Part shown: positions 34,921 through 47,134 of the stretch, in pieces | Layout: each line of letters begins with the position of its first letter | How positions within the stretch are numbered: position 1 is the stretch's first letter | Source of the DNA: Crossaster papposus | Lineage: Eukaryota > Echinodermata > Asteroidea > Velatida > Solasteridae | Length of the DNA stretch: 64,000 nt | Direction of reading: 5' to 3' | NCBI GenBank assembly: GCA_037893245.1 | Contig: JBAIAA010000664.1 | Span: forward strand, 1-64,000 | Made by a program: the position numbers and the translations under genes | The notes under the pieces: model-generated | Told to the model about the DNA's origin: nothing | Seen by the model: the letters and a program-made list of their open reading frames with translations, nothing else | The model's database searches: none

Positions 34921-37910
34921 ATGGATGCGGCAAAATCCAAGGCAGCCCGTAAACAGACTGATGCCCCAACCGTGATACCTCAGGAGGCACCGGTACCTGC
35001 CCCCTCTGCTGCAACAGGTCAGTACATAGTAGCCAGTTGCTTAGAGTCAGTGTAATAAACTCACTGGGGAGTGGAGGGCGGGTGTTTATTACCACCCTCC
35101 CCTCCCCACCCTCCCTCTCCCCACAATCATGTTTGTTAACATTAAAGACATTGTTTATCAAATGTAATAGTCTGGAAGCCAAGTATGAGTTCGTTTCACC
35201 TGTAATGGGAAAAAGGTTTGGCACTTGTACATGGGAGGGGGGTGTCTTAGAAGTATTATGAGGTCGGGTGTAAGCATCCAAGGTGGCAGTAAGGTACAAT
35301 GTGATTCACCAATCTCTCCAGGTACCCCTGCCTTGCTACTCACATCCCCCAAATGTCTGTTTTGTAGGAACAAAGTATAGGCAGAGTAAAAAACAAAAAA
35401 TGTACACACCATTTATGTTTCTATTGAAAAACAATGGTCCAAGGATGGTGTTGTTTCCCATCAGACCAATCCACATGTTGACTTTCTCTCGGCTATCAGA
35501 ACGGGATTTGGAATGGTAATGATTGAAGGAAACAATAAACAGGTGCTTATACAATCGCAATGTTTAGCTCCACAGTAATGAAATCTATATGATCTATTTT
35601 GAATAGCCGGAAATTTTGGGCACACTTATTCTATTTCTGAGGAAATTGACTTTGATGTAATTTTTTTTACTCGGCCTATACTTTATTTGTTAAAGGTAGT
35701 ATACACCATTTGCAGATATCGAAAATATTTACTACCGAATTATTAGAAAATATCTTACTCATTTGAAAGTAAATAATGATTTTAGGCATCCAGTAAAATT
35801 ATCGGCTAGATATCCTGTAATTATTCCGAAAAAATTAATTTTATAATGCAAAATTCGCGATCGCCAGACGGCGATCGCCAAAAAACACAAATTACATAAG
35901 AATAACTGCTCGACGCCGGTTGAAAAAAACCCCGCTGTTTTTCGTGCTTTTCTGGGCATTCATGATTGTAAAACTTAGGACAGGTTAGTTAAACGATTAT
36001 TTACTATAAAATACAACCCCCCAAATCTACCCATTCATGATATTCAAGCAATTACCAATGGTGTATACTACCTTTAATACAAAAATAGAAATTTGGGGGA
36101 CGTGATTAGCTATTTTATTTGAGGATATTTTAATTCTTGCTTCTGATTTTAGATTCCCCACAACAAACTGGAACCATCGAGAACATTGACACAGTCAGTG
36201 GTAGCCACAACTCTACCATTGTTGGTCCAAGTGCAGATCACTTCCCAATGGAGGGACCAGGTAAATACAATCATGTTTGTTAACGTTAAAGAAATTAAAT
36301 ATCAAATGTAATAGTCTGGAAGCCAAGTTCGAAAAGAAGCCTATTTTTTTAGTTCGTTCACCTGTAAAGGGGAAAAACGTTTGGCACTTGTACTTGGAAG
36401 GGGGGGGGGGGGGTGTCTCTGGAGTATTATGAGACCCAGTGTAAGCATCCAAGGTGGCAGCAAGGTACTGTAATTCACCAATCTCTCAAGGTACCCCCGC
36501 CTTGCTACTCACGTCCCTAAAGTGTCTGTTTTGTAGGAACAAAGAAATGACACGCCGTTTATGTTTCTATTGAAAAACAATGGTCCAAGGATGGTGTTGT
36601 TTCCCATCAGACTAATTCACATGTTAACTTTCTCCCGGCTATCAGAACGGGATTTTGAATGGTACTGATTGGAAGATAACAATAAACAGGTGCTTATACA
36701 ATCGCAATGTTTAGCTCCACAATAATAACATTTATATGATCTATTCTGAATAGCCGGAAATTTTGGGCACACTTATTCTATTGACTTTAATTGAATTGAC
36801 TTTAATTGATTTTTTTTTTTTTACTCGGCCTATACTTTATTTGTTTCTACAAAAATAGAAATTTGGGGGATGTGATTAGCTATTTTATTTAAAGATATTT
36901 TAATTCTTGCTTCTGATTTTAGATTCCCTACAACAAACTGGAACCATCCAGAACATTGACACAGTCAGTGGTAGCCACAACTCTACCATTGTTGGTCCAA
37001 GTGCAGATCACTTCCCAATGGAGGGACCAGGTAAATACAATGTTTGTTAACATTAAAGATATTGTGAATCAAACATAATAGTCTGAAAGCCAAGTTCGAA
37101 AAGAAGCTTATTTTTTTAGTTCATTTCACCAGTAAAGGGGAAAAGGTTTGGCACTTATACATGGGAGGGCGGTGTCTCTGAAGTATTTTGAGACCGGGTG
37201 TAAGCATCCAAGGTGGCAGCAAGGTACTGTAATTCACCAATCTCTCAAGGTATTCCCGCTTTGCTACTCAAATCCCCTAAATGTCCGTTTTGTAGGAACA
37301 AAATATATAGGCTGAGTAAAAAAAATTGTTTTTAAATGATTGGAGGAAACAATAAACAGGTGTTTATACAATCGCAATGTTTAGCTCCACAATAATGAAA
37401 TTTAAATTATCTATTCAGAATAGCAGGACATTTTGGGCACACTTATTCTATTTATGAGGACATTGACTTTGATGTAATTTTTAATTTTTTTACTCAGCCC
37501 ATAAATTTGTTCCTACAAAAATAGAAATTGGAGGATTTGATTAGTTACTTTATTAACGGATATTTTAATTCTTGTTTCTGATTTTAGAATCCCCACAACG
37601 AACTGGATACATCGGAAACACTGGCACAGTCAGTGGTAGCCACAACCCTATCATTGTTGGTGCAAATACAGTTAATTTCAATTGCATCCAGGGATCAGGT
37701 AAAAACAATCATGTTTGTCGAAATTAATATACCCAGCACAATATGAGACAGAGGAACTCCCCCCCCCCCCCCCCCCCCCCCCCCCCACCAGTCCCCCAAT
37801 CCATACACTCTCTAGACTATAGTTACCTAATAAGGCATCCTCCCCCAACCATGTAAAAGGAATTCCTAAGAAACCACAACATTTCACAAACACAATGACT
37901 ATACTACAAG

Positions 37911-37942
<32 letters not shown>

Positions 37943-40900
37943 GTAGGAGAGTAAGGGGGTTCCTTTAGTCTTATATCTTGCTTCATGTGAAAACTAAAGT
38001 ATAGCTTGATATCAATTCAAATGTATTTTGGAGAAGTAGGTGGTAAACCACATAAACATGGACACAACAAAAACTTATGTCAGTTTGCGAGTTTGGTGCA
38101 AATATAAGCTAGTTCGATATGCTGGACACAATATGAGGGCGGTATTTATAGTGGTGACGTCTTAGAATTTGTTCCTTTATGAATCCATGTCAAATAGGGC
38201 CCTCTACGTGTACCACTTCAGAAAAAGGCCAAGTCGTACATTAATTTGGGATTTATGCACGAATGACATGAATAAAGGCACTATTGTGGGGAAATTAATC
38301 AATAATCGAGATAAATGTGCGTGGTGGTAAAAGCCACGTACATTGGACGGACTTTAACTTATCTTTAATCAGAATTTGAGGAACCATGCTTATTTGGGGG
38401 TGTACAACCACAATATGATAAGTTGCTATCATCTCAGTAAGTCTTGGGAGAATGAGGTCCAGTCATTTTAGTTGGTACACCTGCAGTTACCATCTTTTTG
38501 TTTGGATTTACTTTTGTTGGTTTTAAAAATGGGAATGTACTTTAAGAAAACACTTGACAAGTTTGCATCTAACAACGCTATAGTTGTCAAAACATTTATA
38601 TATTATTTACCAAACTTATTTGTGACACGATCAAGCGGAATGAGTCGGATGTCGGCCCCGGTCAAAAAATGAGTTTTCATGTAGTTTTAAAGAGGGCATC
38701 TGTACGTTTTAAAAACCGAAAACCCCATGTTGATACGATGTTTTGTTGTTGAGTTATGTAAATTTGTTTAAATACCAACGAAGAACACAGTTCATTTTTG
38801 GAATTCCCCGACATCTGACTCATTCTGCTTGATCGTGTCACATTTGTGCAGTGTCTTACCAGAAATCCCAAAGTCATTTCTTGTACTTACAATTTTCTTC
38901 TAGACTAGTCACAATCCATTTTAGAAACAATGCATTATTGGAGCAAACCTTTTTTCTTGTTTTGGTTTTAAATAGTTATTCCTGCACCGATACCTCAGCT
39001 TAGTCAGAGACCAGACCAAGAACCAAGGTTGGCGGCTCCTAGCTACCAAGATGCCGGTAACACGACCAGGGATATTTTAAAGAGAGTTTATAAAACAACA
39101 GGCAGTTACGTGCAGTTGTTGCGTTGCGTTGACAATGACCAGAAGCACATAGCTGGCATATACACTAAAGTACAGTTAGAAACACGGGAAGGGGTAGCAG
39201 TTGTCACTGGCCAGGAAGGAGAAACTGTAAACTGTATGACAAAATATTAACATTAAATACAAGAACTGGGGAACTTATCAAACACCTCGTTTACTGTGGT
39301 ATTTCACAGTGCACAAGCTGGCAGTCGTGTGAACAGCTTTTTATTTTGTTTACAAACACTGAACTTCACAGCCCACAAAAATGCTCGAATAGCAGAGAAA
39401 TTGAGTGCACACAAACGGTGATTTGGCCTGCGCAGGCAATTTTTGACCGATACAGTCTACAACCTTTTCTCTACCTACTACCCACGCAAAATAGCACTTT
39501 GTATTATCTGCCACACCTGGATTAAAATGCAAATAAGTTTGCATTTGTGCTTAAATGAAAGAAATAATGCGAATGTTATTGAAAACAATTTATTCTTTGT
39601 TGATAAACTGAGCTGTTTAGCAAAGCCTATTTTTTTCCGAGTTCATAGATAGCAAGTGACTTCAACTTTATCTCCAATCAGAATTGAAGGAACAGATTTG
39701 TCTTTTTTTTGTGGTGAATACCACCCCCCCCCCCCCCCCCTCCAAAAAAAAAGAAGATTATTACCTCATTTTTGAATTTATTTTTGTTGATGTAAAAATT
39801 GATTGTACTATGAAGCAATATTTGCATACAAAAAGAAGTGCTGGGTCGGATCATTCCTTTTTTTCTCTTTTGACAAATTTATTTTCTACCTTGCCTTTGA
39901 CATTCAAAATAGTCATAATTTCCTTGCCATGTCTTTCTCTGTAGAGGAAGATTGTTTAATCCATTTTAGAAACTTTGTTTTATTGAAGCAAAACATGTTG
40001 CTTGTTTTGATCTGAATAGGAGTGCCTGCACCTCAACATAGTCTGAGACAAGACCAAGAACCAAGGTTGGAGGCTCCTAGCTACCAAGAGGCTGGTAACA
40101 AGACTAGGGACATTTTGGTGAAAAGGTACCAGACTACGCGCAGTTATCTTCAGTTGAACCCTGGGATTCCTGATGATCAAAGACCCATCGTTGGCATTTA
40201 CACTAAACTGCAGATTAGAACAAAGAAAGGTACTGTAGAAGAAAGATACACCGACGACATTGTATATTCAACCGATTATGACGCAATATTCAAACATTGG
40301 TACGATTGCAATCGTCTTATTTTAATTGGCCTAGGCGGTGTGGGGAAGTCTACCATATTTGATAAGATTGTATTGGACTGGGCCAACAGGGTAAGCGAAA
40401 TCCTGAATAGATTCAAGCTTGTCTTCCTTTTAAAGATGTGTGCCCTGTCGCAGGAATCTGATCTCGTTGATTCCTCTTTCGATCAACTTGTAGGCGAAAA
40501 GTCAGGAGTAGACAAAAAAGAACTTGATAAATTCATCCTGGCCAACTCAAATGAGGTCTTGATTCTTTTGGATGGTTTTGACGAAATGAAGACCGAAACA
40601 CTCGATGCAGCCTCATTCGGTTCTGTCCTCAAAGCACTCAAAAGAACAGTATACAGGGAATGTTTCATCTGTGTCTCAACCCGCCCCTCTCATCTTGAGA
40701 CACTGACATCAAAACTCGTCCAAAATCCTTGCACACACGTAGAGGTTCTGGGGTTTACCGACGAGGATGTCAGTGAATACGTTCAGAAATTCTATGACAA
40801 TGATCCTGATAGTGGCAATGCACTAATCCAAACCATTGGAAAGTCCAACACGCTGCGTGATTTTGCTAAAAATCCAATGTTACTGTTGCTTATGAATTTG

Positions 40901-42232
40901 TTGTGGAGGAAGAATAAACAACTCCCAGAAACAACTTCACGTCTCTTCAATGAGGCAGTTAATTACATGTTCACAAGAAAAGGGGATATCTGCGACGAAG
41001 ATGCTTCAAAAACAGTGATTGCAATAGGAAAAACTGCGCTGCTCGGACTCATGAATGCCAACCAGAAATTCTCATTTCAAGAAGATGATTTTGAACCGAA
41101 TGCACTGAACCTGGCACTAAAAGCAGGCATCCTAACCAAGCAGAGAGTTATCAAAAACCTCAAATCACACAATGACATACAATTCATGCACAAGACAATA
41201 CAGGAATACTCTGCAGCGAAATACTTGCAGAGTGTACATGTGTCGAACCTGGGATTTGTAAAGCGTACGGTGTTCAAAGTTGTTCCATTCAGAAAATTTC
41301 AAAACAGTTTAAGACAACTTGGTCAGACAATAGAGGGCGTGGTTTCAAACGATTTCCTGTTGCGTTTTTGTTGTGGTGACAATGAGAAATGTATGACTGA
41401 CATTGTAAACTTCCTTGATCGTAAGTTCAATAAGGATGATGATAAGCCACAGTACCAGTCAGATGTTATACAAGCGATTAGTCGCAACTGCTTATTGGAA
41501 AGCCAGGCAAGCAAAGTCCCACAGTGTCTCAACAGTGACTCACTCATCCCATCAGATATCGATGTGCGTAACTATACTGATTTCCGCAGTCTCATATACC
41601 TTCTGAAAATCATCTGTAAATCCGACAACCGCACGGCGCAGCTGGCACGCGTTAAAACTATTCAGGTGGTTTCGGTGTCTTCGGTCAGCGATTTAGCCTT
41701 CGCTCTGGGTTACATGGAAAACCTCTGGAAACTGACACTTATCAAGTGTAATTCAGTGGAGGGAGATTTTGAGAAAATCATGTCGTCAATGAAATGCAAC
41801 CAACACCTGACCAGTCTTGTCTTACTGGATTGCTATACAATGGGAAGTAGAGCTGTAGAATGGGCCCCTAATATCCGACACTTGACAAGTCTGACAACGC
41901 TTTGTATATCTGGTTGCGAACTAACGGGGACAGACATTGAGCAAATTGCCTCGGGTGCACGCGACATCCCCAGACTGACTGACTTGGGCCTTCATGGCAA
42001 CAAAAGATTGGGCGGATCGGCCGAGTTGTGGGCCAAGGAATTGCCGAAAATGAAGCACTTAAATAAGCTGGACCTGAGCTGGTGCGATTTGGCACCGACA
42101 GACATTGAACACATTGCCTATGCTGCCCGTGACATGCCCAGACTGACTAATTTTCATTTAGGTGACAACAAGCTATTGCATGGATTAGATGTGCAGTCCC
42201 ACTTTCCGTCGCTTAGAGTTCACCTCGCTTAG
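34921..42232 (+). CDS. NLR-2: N-terminal signal with Gly2 lost, 3 RHIM-like repeats, NACHT, LRR
   Basis: Predicted exons are 34921-35017, 36153-36260, 36923-37030, 37588-37698 and 40020-42232 (2637 nt, 878 residues), phase 1 throughout. The N-terminus reads MDAAKSK where paralogues have MG, so it cannot be N-myristoylated. Three repeats follow (about residues 33-141). The first two carry NSTIVGPSADHFPM and the third NPIIVGANTVNFN. The big exon starts GVPAPQHSLRQ and encodes a NACHT with Walker A GLGGVGKST near 255-263, Walker B VLILLDGFDEM, STRPSH, then RI-type LRRs ending HFPSLRVHLA. The region between the linker and Walker A is more diverged than in NLR-1 and NLR-3. The last intron (2.3 kb) contains a broken duplicate NACHT exon. 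A TTAA MITE sits in intron 1, where one repeat exon seems to have been deleted. Candidate AATAAA at 42576. Confidence 0.8.
35690..36077. mobile_element. TTAA MITE, piggyBac-type (copy 6) in NLR-2 intron 1
   Basis: TTAA at 35690-35693 and 36074-36077, TIRs 'aggtagtatacacc' and 'ggtgtatactacct', interior palindrome 'gcgatcgccagacggcgatc'. The homologous intron positions at about 36840 and 59570 lack it. This copy best shows the TTAA duplication. Confidence 0.85.
36153..37698 (+). repeat. Tandem repeat-exon array of NLR-2 (3 exons)
   Basis: Exons 36153-36260 and 36923-37030 (108 bp, A type) and 37588-37698 (111 bp, B type) are spaced 770 and 665 bp apart, the same spacings as in NLR-1. The two A exons are almost identical to each other, with an Asn-to-Ser-type change to NSTIVG and Val-to-Asp to SADHF shared by both, which points to local duplication or conversion within NLR-2. 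Confidence 0.85.
37730..37990. mobile_element. MITE with poly-C/poly-G arms in the last NLR-2 intron
   Basis: Orthologous in position to 14840-15090 in NLR-1. The C run at about 37758-37787 and the G run at about 37915-37943 are unusually long. The ends 'atatgagacagagg' and 'cttatatcttgcttcat' match the NLR-1 copy. Confidence 0.6.
38976..39303 (+). pseudogene. Truncated NACHT-exon copy inside NLR-2 last intron
   Basis: The segment matches the 5' part of the NLR large exon (IPAPIPQLSQRPDQEP, then KTTGSYVQLL and IAGIYTKVQLE) more closely to NLR-1 and NLR-3 than to NLR-2's own exon. A 7-bp deletion near 39232 shifts the frame to a stop at 39248-39250, and homology ends near 39303, just before Walker A. 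The acceptor is intact (aatag) but the first exon base is T instead of G. It cannot encode a NACHT. It could yield a short isoform if spliced. Confidence 0.8.
39304..40019. other. Rest of NLR-2 last intron, no gene
   Basis: AT-rich with a poly-C run at 39724-39740. It ends in an intron 3' end like those of the paralogues ('gaagcaaaac', 'cttgttttgatctgaatag'). Short ORFs have no domain. Confidence 0.5.
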
Positions 42233-42630
42233 GGTTCACATTTACTCATAACAAAAGGCCTCATAACAAAAGTGTTAAACGTTTTTTATAGGCAGTGGCG
42301 TAAATCAGTAAATCTGTAAATCTGGGGGAGGGCCAGGGGAGGGGGGAGCACGGCTGCATGGTTTCACGATACCAAAATGTACATGGTTCAATCCCATACG
42401 ACGTACAATATTAGGGAACATTTTACACGCGTAATTTGTTGACAAATTAACTTTAAAACCATTTCAACAAATTCTGTACCCTAGAAGTTCGTTTCGGATT
42501 CATATAAAAAAATGTTCTTGTCAAAATCCACTTTTTATACATTCGCTAAAAATATTTGTTAACATTGTCTTTGAAAATAAATTCAACAACATTTTAATAC
42601 AAAAATAAAATCTTTCAAAATTCAGGTGGT
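42233..42630 (+). repeat. NLR-2 3' flank and likely 3' UTR
   Basis: Homologous to 18150-18570 ('cataacaaaagtgttaaac', 'tggtttcacgataccaaaat'). Candidate poly(A) signal at 42576-42581. Homology with the NLR-1 flank is interrupted near 42630 by a MITE fragment and resumes around 44025. Confidence 0.65.
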
Positions 42631-42845
42631 GTTTAAAACGGAGTGCATATATACACGCAAAGTTTTCTTCAGATTTAAAACGGATGATGCATACACACGT
42701 TACGAGCAAGGCCGGAAAAATATCTGTCGGCAGCGAGCAATGCCGAAAATGTTGTGGGTGTGCTTCCCGGTACCATCGGCCTGAACCCGCCTCGGATCAA
42801 CTTTCGTTAAAAATAATCCCGCACCTCGGCTCAGTGATGTTAAAA
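42631..42845. mobile_element. Partial copy of the MITE seen at 11448-11862
   Basis: Shares 'aaaacggatgatgcata', 'gagcaaggccggaaa' and 'gcttcccggtaccatcggc' with 11590-11790. The outer TIRs are missing. Confidence 0.65.
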
Positions 42846-44475
42846 TAACATAGCAGCATTACATTTCGCGGGAAAGAGAATGGCGCACTTGTGGTTAAAT
42901 TGGCAGCTCTTTTGCCGAAATTGACCGGGAAAACCTATAACTACATTTTAATGTTGGAAAGGTACAAGATACCTCAAAACCAGCATATTCTTTTTTTATT
43001 CTCACCACAAAAATCTGGGGTGATCGAATGACCCACCCCCGGTCCAAAAAAACGAGGGGGGGGGGGAGTGGTTGTATGCCCATGAATAGGTAAAAACAAG
43101 TTTTCATAACTTCGAAAATACAGTTCAGATAAAGATTAGAAGGAGACTTAATAGTGTTGATCGCGGCTACGTTTTCAAGTTCTTTAAAGTAACAATCCCA
43201 GCCACAATAACAGCTACTTTTTTGGCAAAATCAGAATCTTCTGTCTAACAAAAACAATAATTGACACCATAAAATCGGGAACCTGTGCAAATTCCACAGA
43301 ACAAAATCGATAAGTAAAACTCTGTCACTCCAGGATGCCTGCTTGCAGTTTAAAGCATAAACATCGTAACGTACACATTCTCGATTCAGATCGTCAGTTG
43401 CGTCACACTGCGCGTAAGACAATTAGCTCTTCACCCTCTTCGTACGAAACGGTGGTTTGCCATCAGAGTCGAACTTACACTCTTATAAGTCCCGACTCGG
43501 ATTCTACACTGAATTCGGGTCAGATATGACCAAATAATCTCTCGGGTCAAAATGTATTTTTTCCCTCTAAAATTACATTTTGCTTAATAGGCCTAAATCG
43601 AAAAGACAATTTCTATGACAAAATGACGATTATTTGTGTCAGTGTCAAATGATCGGAAATTAAGGTGACTCGCATTTGGGTCAACTCTGACCCGGGTCTT
43701 TGTAGAGTGTTTTGATGATTCGCCGATTGTGCATCTGCAAACAGTTTAAATTGACCAACGAAATTACCGAAGACTTCAAATCTGTCTGTGTGTGCATAAA
43801 AACAATTACTAGTGTGAATACTTAGTGGATGTATGACACGCGTTGATTTCTTATCCAACACTGAGGCTGTATGGGTGGTTTGGTTCATTTCCTTCACAAC
43901 TTGAAACTTGTTGGCCAGATAACAATTGTGTTTATGTATAACAGTGAGCATCCTTTGGGTAGGTTTGTAATTATTTCAAACATTGATGGCTAATACATGT
44001 ATTCTTTGTAAATATAGGATTAATTGTATAAACTAGCTAGTTGGCCTGAACATTATAGTACTTGTGTGAAAACGTGAACAAAATTTAGTTCTGGGTACTT
44101 TTGGGATTACTCCAACCACCAATGAGAATACATGTAATAATACTGTCAAAATGTAAATAAAAGTATATATTTTTTAAGAAACGTATTTGTTTTAAAATGT
44201 GTATATATTTTGTGTAAACTATGGTGCTAAGATTGGTGTGAAGATCACTTTTAAATACTGTAAGCGAAGCAAAAACTGTTAAACGGGGGATGGGGTTCGA
44301 TGAACATCTGTAGTCAGGATTATATCCGTTGAAAAAAATGAAGACTACCAAAATATTGTGCCAGAAAAACATCTTCTGGCATATTTTGATGTAAATCATA
44401 TTTTGTGTAAACTATGGTGCTAAGATTGGTGTGAAGATAATTTTGAAATAGATAACTTGTATGAACAGATTACGT
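42846..44475 (+). repeat. Segmental duplication, copy 1 (NLR 3' flank)
   Basis: About 1.6 kb that recurs at 45315-46935, offset by about 2.46 kb. The right-hand 500-600 bp are essentially identical. The last part (from about 44025) is NLR 3'-flank sequence. The small minus-strand ORF at 44085-44399 is identical in both copies only because the DNA is. Confidence 0.8.
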
Positions 44476-45314
44476 CATTTACCTGTTTTTGCAAAGGAGG
44501 AACTTTCATGCTAAGCAAGAACTTTCATGCTAAGCAACTGTTTTGGGCTCCATGTAATTGGCCCAAGGTGGTCTAGTCATTTGAAATATTGAAGAGGTGA
44601 CACCTGAAAAACACACTGCATGCATGGAACAGACATACATCCCCAATGTGTTGAAAATTAAAGAGAAGAGACATTAAAATACAATTCATAAATATCAGAG
44701 ACAGTTTTCTATTATTCGACTATTTTGCTGCGAAATAGATTGCACATTCTTAATAAGCGGCCACGCATATCCCTCAAACCGAAAGCCTAATCACGTATTT
44801 GTAACCGCTGAAATGAAACGTTAGGCACATTCATTTATTTGAATGAAACAAAAATGAAACCGAATGCTCGTATTTAATTAAATAAAACCCGGATATACGT
44901 CGTTATCAGAATCAGCGCGAAATGTAATGTATCTTTTACAAATGAATGTGCACATTTTCCGATATCGTCCGGCAAAACCTATAATATTCTTCACATCGCT
45001 GTGCGGTGCAAAAACCGGTCGCCCTCATTACTACTATGCTAACCCTTGATTCGTATAAACCCGTGAAAAATGCAGTTGAAACATATTACTATAAAGGAAA
45101 CAAAAGTTTAACAGAGCGTTTTTTAGATTGCACAAATGACGGAAATGCCTGCCCAATAATAACTTCGAATGACCGTACATATTAAACGCCTTGAAAACGC
45201 TCGTGCGAATTTGAATGCTGTTTTGTTTAATTGTTAAATTGGATGGTTATTTTTTTAAATCGAATGACACAACAGTTCTTTTGCCAAGTTATAAAACAAA
45301 ATCAAATGACCATT
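44476..45314. other. Spacer between the two flank duplicates, no gene
   Basis: Contains a short repeat of 'ctttcatgctaagcaa' near 44510-44535, also found in the MITE at 5233. No gene or element boundary is recognised. Confidence 0.4.
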
Positions 45315-46935
45315 TTCAGCATTAGATTTCGCGCGAAATAGAATGACGCAGCAGTTAAATAAGTCTTTCTTTGCCGGAATTGACTGGAAAAACCTATAAT
45401 TAAATTTTAATGTAGGAAAGGTACATGATACCTCAAAACCAGCATATTTGTTTTATATTCTCACCACAAAAATCTGGGGTTATCAAATGACCCATTACCC
45501 GGTCCAAACAAAAAAAGGGGGGGGGGGGGGGTGGTGGCTGTATGCTAATGATTAGGTGAAAACAAGTTTTCATAACTTCGAAAATAAAGTTCAGATGAAG
45601 ATTAGACGGAGACTTAATAGTGTTGATCGCGGCTACGTTTTCAAGTTCTTTAAAGTAACTATCCCAGCCACAATAACAGTACATTTTTTGGCAAAATCAG
45701 AATCTTCTTTTCAACAAAAACAAATTGACACCATGAAATCAGGAACCTGTGCAAATTCCACAGAACAAAATCGATAAGGAAAACTCTGTCACTCTAGGAT
45801 GCCTGCTTGCAGTTTAAAGCATAAACCTCGTAACACATTCTCGATTCAGATCGTCAGTTTGGTCACACTGCGCGTAAGACAATTAGCTCTTCACCCTCTT
45901 CGTACGAAACGGTGGTTTGTCATCAGAGTCGAACTTACACTCTTATAAGTCCCGACTCGGATTCTACACTGCATCCGGGTCAAATATGGCTAAATAATCT
46001 CTCGGGTCAAAATGTATTTTTTCCCTTTAAAATGACATTTTCCTTAGGCCTAAATCGAAAAGGCAATTTCTATGACAAAATGACGATTATTTGTGTCAGT
46101 GTCAAATGATCGGAAATTAAGGTGACTCGCATTTGGGTCAACTCTGACCCGGGTCTTTGTAGAGTGTTTTGATGATTCGCCGATTGTGCATCTGCAAACA
46201 GTTTAAATTGACCAACGAAATTACCGAAGACTTCAAATCTGTCTGTGTGTGCATAAAAACATCACTAGTGTGAATACTTAGTGGATGTATGACACGCGTT
46301 GATTTCTTATCCAACACTGAGGCTGTATGGGTGGTTTGGTCCATTTCCTTCACAAGTTGAAACTTGTTGGCCAGATAACAATTGTGTTTATGTATAACAG
46401 TGAGCATCCTTTGGGTAGGTTTGGAATTATTTCAAACATTGATGGCTAATACATGTATTCTTTGTAAATATAGGATTAATTGTATAAACTAGCTAGTTGG
46501 CCTGAACATTATAGTACTTGTGTGAAAACGTGAACAAAATTTAGTTCTGGGTACTTTTGGGATTACTCCAACCACCAATGAGAATACATGTAATAATACT
46601 GTCAAAATGTAAATAAAAGTATATATTTTTTAAGAAACGTATTTGTTTTAAAATGTGTATATATTTTGTGTAAACTATGGTGCTAAGATTGGTGTGAAGA
46701 TCACTTTTAAATACTGTAAGCGAAGCAAAAACTGTTAAACGGGGGATGGGGTTCGATGAACATCTGTAGTCAGGATTATATCCGTTGAAAAAAATGAAGA
46801 CTACCAAAATATTGTGCCAGAAAAACATCTTCTGGCATATTTTGATGTAAATCATATTTTGTGTAAACTATGGTGCTAAGATTGGTGTGAAGATAATTTT
46901 GAAATAGATAACTTGTATGAACAGATTACGTCATT
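45315..46935 (+). repeat. Segmental duplication, copy 2 (NLR 3' flank)
   Basis: Second copy of 42846-44475, more diverged at its left end and nearly identical at its right end. After 46935 it continues with NLR 3'-flank sequence ('ttacatgtttttcatttacg') that copy 1 has lost. Confidence 0.8.
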
Positions 46936-47134
46936 TACATGTTTTTCATTTACGGTAAATGTGATATACTCGTAAAAAAGGGAACAAAATAGTTTCCTTG
47001 TTTCGCCTGATTGGGTGAGACGTATAAATTGCATTCTGATTCTACAGGCTAAAATACAGTTTGTATCTCACAATGGTTTCTGGTGCATTTTGTGTTATTT
47101 TGTGTCAATAGCGCATGCCCGTTCAACAAAAATG

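Noticed and set aside
40022..42232. Treating the NLR large exons as single-exon genes starting at their first listed codon
   Set aside because: Those starts are GTG or TTG, which are not normal eukaryotic initiators; a phase-1 acceptor just upstream and matching 5' exons explain the frame better.
44085..44399. A 104-codon minus-strand ORF identical to one at 46541-46855
   Set aside because: The identity comes from recent duplication of the DNA; the ORF is AT-rich, has no domain, and is not kept in the NLR-1 flank.
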